Assembly (NCBI GenBank): GCA_023248635.1
Contig: JAHFED010000005.1
Span: 1 to 64,000 of the forward strand
Direction of reading: 5' to 3'
Source: Myxococcales bacterium
GTDB taxonomy: Bacteria > Myxococcota > UBA727 > VGSZ01
Length of the DNA: 64,000 bases
Both the position numbers and the translations under genes were made by a program. The first letter of the stretch is position 1, and every line of letters begins with the position of its first letter. This document shows positions 59,927-64,000 of the stretch, piece after piece. The notes under the pieces are model-generated. The model searched no databases. It saw only the letters and a list, made by a program, of their open reading frames with translations, and was not told the DNA's origin.

Positions 59927-60775
59927 ATGCCCACCGAAGCCTCGCTGACCGCCCTGCTTCATGGTCCCGACCAGCGCGGGTTGGTCGCTCGCGTGGCGGG
60001 TTGGATCTTCGAGCGCGGCGGCAACATCCTCCATGCCGATCAGCACCGGGACCCGAGTGCGGGCGTCTTCTTCCAGCGCGTCGAGTGGTTGCCCGCCAAC
60101 GCCGCAGCCGACGCCGACGCTTTCTTCGCCTTCGCAAACCAGCTCGGCATGAGCGCACGGGTGGGGTCGTCGTCGAAAAGATCGCGCCTCGCGCTCTTCG
60201 TCTCCAAGGCCGACCACTGCTTCCACGATCTGGTGCTGCGTTGGAAAGCCGGCGAATTTGCCTGCGACATCGTGGCGGTGATCTCGAACCACCCAGACCT
60301 GGCCGCCGCCGCCGCCGCCTACGGACTCCCTTTCCACCTGACGCCGATCGCCGCCGCAACCAAGGCCGCCGACGAAGGACGACAGCTCGCTCTGCTCCAA
60401 TCCCTCGACATCGAGCTGGTCGTGCTCGCCCGCTACATGCAGATCCTCTCGACGGAGTTCCTGCAGGCCTTTGGGCGCCCCGTGATCAATATCCACCACT
60501 CCTTCTTGCCGGCCTTTGCGGGAGGCAAGCCCTACCACCAGGCCGCAGCCCGCGGCGTCAAGCTCATCGGCGCCACCGCGCACTACGCCACCGCAGTCCT
60601 CGACGACGGGCCCATCATCCAACAGGATGTGGCGCGGGTGACGCACCGGCACGACGTCGACGACCTCATTCGCAAAGGTCGCGACCTGGAAAAGACCGTG
60701 CTCGCCCAGGCCGTGCGCTGGCACCTCGAGCACCGCGTGCTCGTCTACGGCAACAAGACCGTGGTCTTTGACTGA
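59927..60775 (+). CDS. purU: Formyltetrahydrofolate deformylase
   Basis: This 282-residue enzyme hydrolyses 10-formyltetrahydrofolate to formate and tetrahydrofolate, balancing one-carbon pools and supplying formate. The N-terminal ACT domain (LTALLHGPDQRGLVARVAGW, IFERGGNILHADQH) is followed by the formyltransferase fold with VINIHHSFLPAFAGGKPYHQ (catalytic Asn and His), LIGATAHYATAVLDDGPIIQ and the Asp in DDGP. The ATG at 59927 gives the normal length. No purine gene adjoins it. A long family A array follows the stop codon. Confidence 0.95.
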   Translation: MPTEASLTALLHGPDQRGLVARVAGWIFERGGNILHADQHRDPSAGVFFQRVEWLPANAAADADAFFAFANQLGMSARVGSSSKRSRLALFVSKADHCFHDLVLRWKAGEFACDIVAVISNHPDLAAAAAAYGLPFHLTPIAAATKAADEGRQLALLQSLDIELVVLARYMQILSTEFLQAFGRPVINIHHSFLPAFAGGKPYHQAAARGVKLIGATAHYATAVLDDGPIIQQDVARVTHRHDVDDLIRKGRDLEKTVLAQAVRWHLEHRVLVYGNKTVVFD

Positions 60776-60785
60776 GACAGCTCTG

Positions 60786-61160
60786 TCTCAAAGCGCCAGC
60801 GTCTTGAACCGGCGAACCGTCAAGACGCGGCGCAAAGCAGAAAGCACTCCAAGACGCGACAGCGTCTTGAACCAACTTCAAGACGCGCCAGCGTCTTGAA
60901 CAGCCAACTTCAAGACGCGCCAGCGTCTTGAACAGCCAAACTTCAAGACGCGCCAGCGTCTTGAACAGCCAAACTTCAAGACGCGCCAGCGCCTTGAACA
61001 TCCAAACTTCAAGACGCGCCAGCGCCTTGAACATCCAAACTTCAAGACGCGCCAGCGCCTTGAACATCCAAACTTCAAGACGCCTGCGTCTTGAACATCC
61101 AAACTTCAAGACGCGCCAGCGTTTTGAACATCAAACCTCAAGACGCAGGCGTCTTGAAGA
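60786..61160. repeat. Family A array, about eleven units, mostly 33-base period
   Basis: Full cores start at about 60877, 60909, 60942, 60975, 61008, 61041, 61074, 61105 and 61137, with decayed copies before 60877. The orientation is the reverse of the arrays at 34230 and 59600. Spacers read CAGCCAAAC or CATCCAAAC. The last two or three units have a loop shortened by two bases yet keep perfect arms. It fills the gap between convergent purU and the VWA lipoprotein gene. Confidence 0.96.
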
Positions 61161-61168
61161 TCAGACGG

Positions 61169-63079
61169 TCAGCGACGGGCAACCCGCGGTTCGACGAGGA
61201 CGAGCTCCCGAGCAAGCTCGAGCCGCTCAGCGGCGTGGGGTCCCGTCGCGGCCTCTCGCAAGAGGCTGGCCGCTTCGCCCAAGGTTCGACCTTCGGCGTA
61301 GGGAGAGCCCCGCAGGATTTCCGCGGCCAACGCCACCGCCAACGCCGCCTGGGCATCGCTGTCAAGGTCGTTGGGGCGCTCGCGCAGGGAGCCGCCGGTG
61401 ATGGCCACCGCGATCTCTTCGGCCTTGCTGCCCCGCGGTTTCTGGGCGCGCACGCGAACGGTGCCGAGGTTCGCCGACGGCGACGACGACGACAAGTGCA
61501 ACTCATAGAGGGCGGTGACCGCGTGGCCGGCGCCAATCTCGCCCGCATCTTTCTTGTCGTTGCGGAAGTCGACGTCGGCGACGTCGCGGTTCTCGTAGCC
61601 CACGAGGCGGTAGCTGGTGACGATGTCCTTGTTCCATTCGACTTGGATCTTCACATTCTGGGCGATGGTCTCGAGGGTGCCATTGAGCTCCTGCACGAAG
61701 ACTCGTTCGGCGGTCTTTTTCGAATCGATGTAGCTGTAGTTGCCGTTGCCAGCGTCGGCGAGCTGCTCCATCAAATTGTCGTTGTAGTTGCCAGTGCCGA
61801 AGCCCACCGTCGACATCATCACGCCCTCGCTGACGTAGCCGCGGATGGCCTTGAGAATGTCCTGATGGGACAAGCGGCCAATGTTGACGTCGCCGTCGGA
61901 GAGCACCACGACGCGCGCGCTGCGGCCGCCGCCGAGGTTCTTGCCCGCTTCACGGTAGGCCAGCTCCATGCCGCTGCCCATGTTGGTGCCGCCGCCGGAG
62001 TGCAGGCTCTCGATGGCGGCGTGGATGCGGGCTTTGTTCCCCTTGATCATCGTCGACGCCAGCGCGAGGCGGGTCTCGCCGGCGTAGGTGGTGATGGCCA
62101 CGCTGTCGTCGTCGCGGAGCTCGTCCACCAACAGGTGCAGGGCATCGCGCGCCAGCGGGAGCTTGTCGGCGGCGTCCATGGAGCCAGAGACGTCGGCGAG
62201 GAACACCAGGCTCGTCGGACCGCGCTCCGCTTTGGACACGCGCTTGCCCTGCAAGGCGATGCGCACGAGGTGGGTGTTCTTGGCGATGGGCGAGGGCGCC
62301 CCCTGCACCAGCACCGAGAAGGGCACCGACGACGTCTTGGCTGGTCCTTCATAGGAGTAGTGCATGGCGTTGACCCACTCCTCGACGCGGACGGCGCCTT
62401 CGGGAGGCACCTGCCCCTGGCGCAAGAAGCGGCGCGCAAAGGTGAAGGAGCCCGTGTCGACGTCGATGGCGAAGGTGGACCGGGCGTCTGTCACCGTGTC
62501 GATGAAGGGATTGGTGCCAGCGTGCACGAAGGTCCCGCCCGTCGCAGCGGGGTCGGGCCTCAGGTCGGGGGAAGAGTCCGATGTCGTCGTGGGAGCCTTG
62601 GTGGCCGATGTGCTCGCCGTTGCCTTGCGCTTTTCGCTGAGCTCCTCCTTCGCTTGGGCACGCGCGCTTTCGATCGCGAATTCTCTGCCCTCTGTTTTTG
62701 ACCCGACTTTCCCTGCGCCCAGCGAGCCCAGACCGACGCCGCTGCCGACGCCGGCGCTGCCGCCCACGCTCAGGAGGCCGCTGTCCCCCAGACCCAGCGG
62801 GCCCTCGGCGCCATGGACGCGTTTGGCCGCGTCCTGTCGGAGCTCCACGGGCGGCGCTGCGGGGACTGGGACCTCAGCGGCGACGGCGGGTGCGGACTCG
62901 CCCGCCGCGGGCGAAGGCTTGCTGGCCTCAGGGGCCACCCGGGGCGCAGCGTCGTTGCCGCCGTCATCGCGGGGCGCGGCTGGGGCACTTTCGATGTTGG
63001 CGCCGGCGCAGGAAACGAGGCCGGCGGCGCAGATCAGGGCGACGGCAGTCAGGATGTGGAGACCAGGGCGGCGGAGCAT
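61169..63079 (-). CDS. VWA-domain lipoprotein (YfbK-like)
   Basis: This 636-residue protein starts MLRRPGLHILTAVALICAAG with a lipobox Cys after LVS, behind a GAGGTGAA site. A Pro/Ala/Gly-rich linker of about 170 residues leads to the VWA_N-like segment (TFAIDVDTGSFTFARRFLRQ, VRVEEWVNAMHYSY). The VWA domain has an intact metal site, LVFLADVSGSMDAADKLPLA (DxSGS), with GGGTNMGSGMELAYREA and VVVLSDGDVNIGRLS. The C-terminal part matches the DUF3520 partner of YfbK proteins. These are surface or periplasmic proteins of unclear role, possibly adhesive or chaperone-like. Confidence 0.9.
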   Translation of the reverse strand: MLRRPGLHILTAVALICAAGLVSCAGANIESAPAAPRDDGGNDAAPRVAPEASKPSPAAGESAPAVAAEVPVPAAPPVELRQDAAKRVHGAEGPLGLGDSGLLSVGGSAGVGSGVGLGSLGAGKVGSKTEGREFAIESARAQAKEELSEKRKATASTSATKAPTTTSDSSPDLRPDPAATGGTFVHAGTNPFIDTVTDARSTFAIDVDTGSFTFARRFLRQGQVPPEGAVRVEEWVNAMHYSYEGPAKTSSVPFSVLVQGAPSPIAKNTHLVRIALQGKRVSKAERGPTSLVFLADVSGSMDAADKLPLARDALHLLVDELRDDDSVAITTYAGETRLALASTMIKGNKARIHAAIESLHSGGGTNMGSGMELAYREAGKNLGGGRSARVVVLSDGDVNIGRLSHQDILKAIRGYVSEGVMMSTVGFGTGNYNDNLMEQLADAGNGNYSYIDSKKTAERVFVQELNGTLETIAQNVKIQVEWNKDIVTSYRLVGYENRDVADVDFRNDKKDAGEIGAGHAVTALYELHLSSSSPSANLGTVRVRAQKPRGSKAEEIAVAITGGSLRERPNDLDSDAQAALAVALAAEILRGSPYAEGRTLGEAASLLREAATGPHAAERLELARELVLVEPRVARR

Positions 63080-63220
63080 CGGTTCACCTCGGAGGGCTCG
63101 ACAGCGCAGCGGCGGCACAAGTTCTGGGACGCAGCCACACCAACTGCAGCAGGAACGAATGACCCAGGGCCCCGGTCTGTTGCTTGTGCTCCAGATCTGC
63201 GCCGCGCAGGCTCCGCCCGA

Positions 63221-64000
63221 TGATCCCCCTGCTCTTTTCCTTGCTGGCGAGCGCGGTGGTGCCCTTGACTCCCGAACACGCCGATGTGCGCAACGCCCTG
63301 GCCCAGGGCGACGTCGACGGCGCCGCCGCCTTGCTGGCCGCCGATCCGGCCGGAGCCACGGCACCGGGGCTGCTCTTTCGGGTGCGGAACCCCAAGGATC
63401 CAGCAGCCGCCTGCGACGTCGTCAAAGGGCTGCTCGGCTCTGGCCTCGCCGAGGTTGCACGCGTGCATGTGGCGGCCTGCGCTCCCAGCCTCGCCGTCCT
63501 GCGGGCCCTGGCTGCCGGACCCTTTCGCCACGATCCCCGGGCCCTGAGCAGCGCCAACGACTTCGTGCGGCAGAACCTCCTGCTGCCCAGCATCGACGTC
63601 GACGCCGTCCTGGCGGCCGCCCTGGATGCGCCTCTGTCTCTCTCGTTGGCCCCACAACGGCGAGCGGCAGCGGGCGCGCTCCTGACGCTGACGACGCGCG
63701 GAAGCCCCGCCACCCAGGGACCAGCCCGGCTGCGTCTGATCGACGAGCTGCCAGAGCAACCCGAGGCCAAGAGCCTCACCCCGGTCGACGACGACGACCG
63801 CCCCGCGCGCCGGCTGCAGCGGGCTGCCGTGCTCGAGAAGCTGCACAACAACGACGACGTCGTTGCGGCCCTCGCGGATCGTGTGCCCCCGCCAACGCGA
63901 CCCAAGGCCGTCGGCGCCGCTTTGGCAGGCATGCCCTTGTACACAGGATTCAGCGTCGAGCAGGACTGCCAGGCGGCGCTGTTGGTGGGCAAGGCCGAAC
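63221..64000 (+). CDS. Probable lytic transglycosylase, N-terminal part (cut by window edge)
   Basis: An open frame from the ATG at 63221 to the end of the window begins MIPLLFSLLASAVVPLTPEH, a signal sequence. It continues as alpha-helical hairpins (ADVRNALAQGDVDGAAALLA, AAVLEKLHNNDDVVAALADR). This helical superstructure with a RAAVLEKLHNNDD-like segment is typical of the N-terminal part of soluble lytic murein transglycosylases in myxobacteria, whose catalytic domain would lie beyond the window. Without that domain the assignment is tentative. The 140 bases upstream, shared with the divergent VWA gene, show no clear promoter. Confidence 0.6.

Noticed and set aside
60786-61160. Possible CRISPR array
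   Set aside because: The spacers are constant and only 9-10 bases long, the repeat is a palindrome, and no cas genes are present. It is a tandem palindrome array.
60928-61401. Open frames coding repeated NIQTSRRAS-like peptides
   Set aside because: They are translations of the family A palindromes in a gap between convergent genes, with no ribosome binding site, and run into the antisense of the VWA gene.

Overview
The window is high-GC DNA, densely packed with genes, with strong G/C at third codon positions and very many lipoproteins and other exported proteins. Three features suggest a myxobacterium-like or Bradymonas-like member of the former Deltaproteobacteria: lipoproteins with long Gly-Glu (GEGEGE) linkers, cysteine-rich surface proteins, and core genes scattered singly among accessory genes. 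This placement is inference from style; no rRNA or other phylogenetic anchor is present.

Layout. 1-3150: a minus-strand run of a type III secretion rod-like protein, a DUF4349 lipoprotein, a second lipoprotein, an AlkA-type glycosylase, a lone nuoA and an EamA-type transporter cut by the window edge. 3422-9958: exported phosphodiesterase-like lipoprotein, cupin, exported PEGA-like protein, kelch lipoprotein and prfA. 10044-14806 (minus): dnaA, a GEGE esterase-like lipoprotein and def. 15410-17891: a coupled lipoprotein/DUF1460/phosphopantetheinyl transferase operon and a cytochrome c lipoprotein. 17899-22698: hemJ, elbB, a lipoprotein, a radical SAM protein and an Omp85-type barrel. 22825-28980: mog, hflX, a degenerate receiver/CheX-like protein, a TPR protein, and a microcompartment shell homologue (EutL) in a two-gene operon with DUF6918. 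29486-37501: Cys-rich GEGE lipoprotein, aminotransferase, 7Fe-type ferredoxin, Do-type protease, two tiny membrane proteins, a class III nucleotide cyclase and a GH13 enzyme. 37657-46119: an unassigned 600-residue protein, a FabH-type synthase, a zinc-free S14, a YiiX-like lipoprotein, YjdM-like and TerB-like proteins, murI and a GEGE repeat lipoprotein. 46143-51028 (minus): a three-gene unit of TPR protein, RNB exoribonuclease-like protein and a 588-residue protein of unknown function. 51318-64000: kup, a signal-peptidase-like protein lacking its catalytic lysine, a flavoprotein reductase, a two-heme cytochrome b-like membrane protein, a zinc-ligand-poor DksA homologue, a response regulator with a FecR-domain protein, an RRM protein, purU, a VWA lipoprotein and the start of a probable lytic transglycosylase.

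The intergenic DNA is the most unusual part. At least four repeat families occupy it. Family A is a palindrome with arms TTCAAGACGC and GCGTCTTGAA, arranged in arrays with exact 33- or 34-bp periods. Family B is a shorter palindrome built on GAGCCGT/ACGGCTC. Family C is about 130 bp long and carries a strong hairpin; one copy abuts the murI start codon. Family D is about 250 bp long, with two hairpins. A perfect 85-bp tandem duplication has also arisen inside a family A array. None of these repeats encodes a protein.

No rRNA, tRNA, insertion sequence, integrase or true CRISPR array was recognised. The strongest leads for something undescribed are the palindrome arrays, the EutL/DUF6918 pair, and the TPR/RNB/588-residue operon together with the solitary type III rod homologue.
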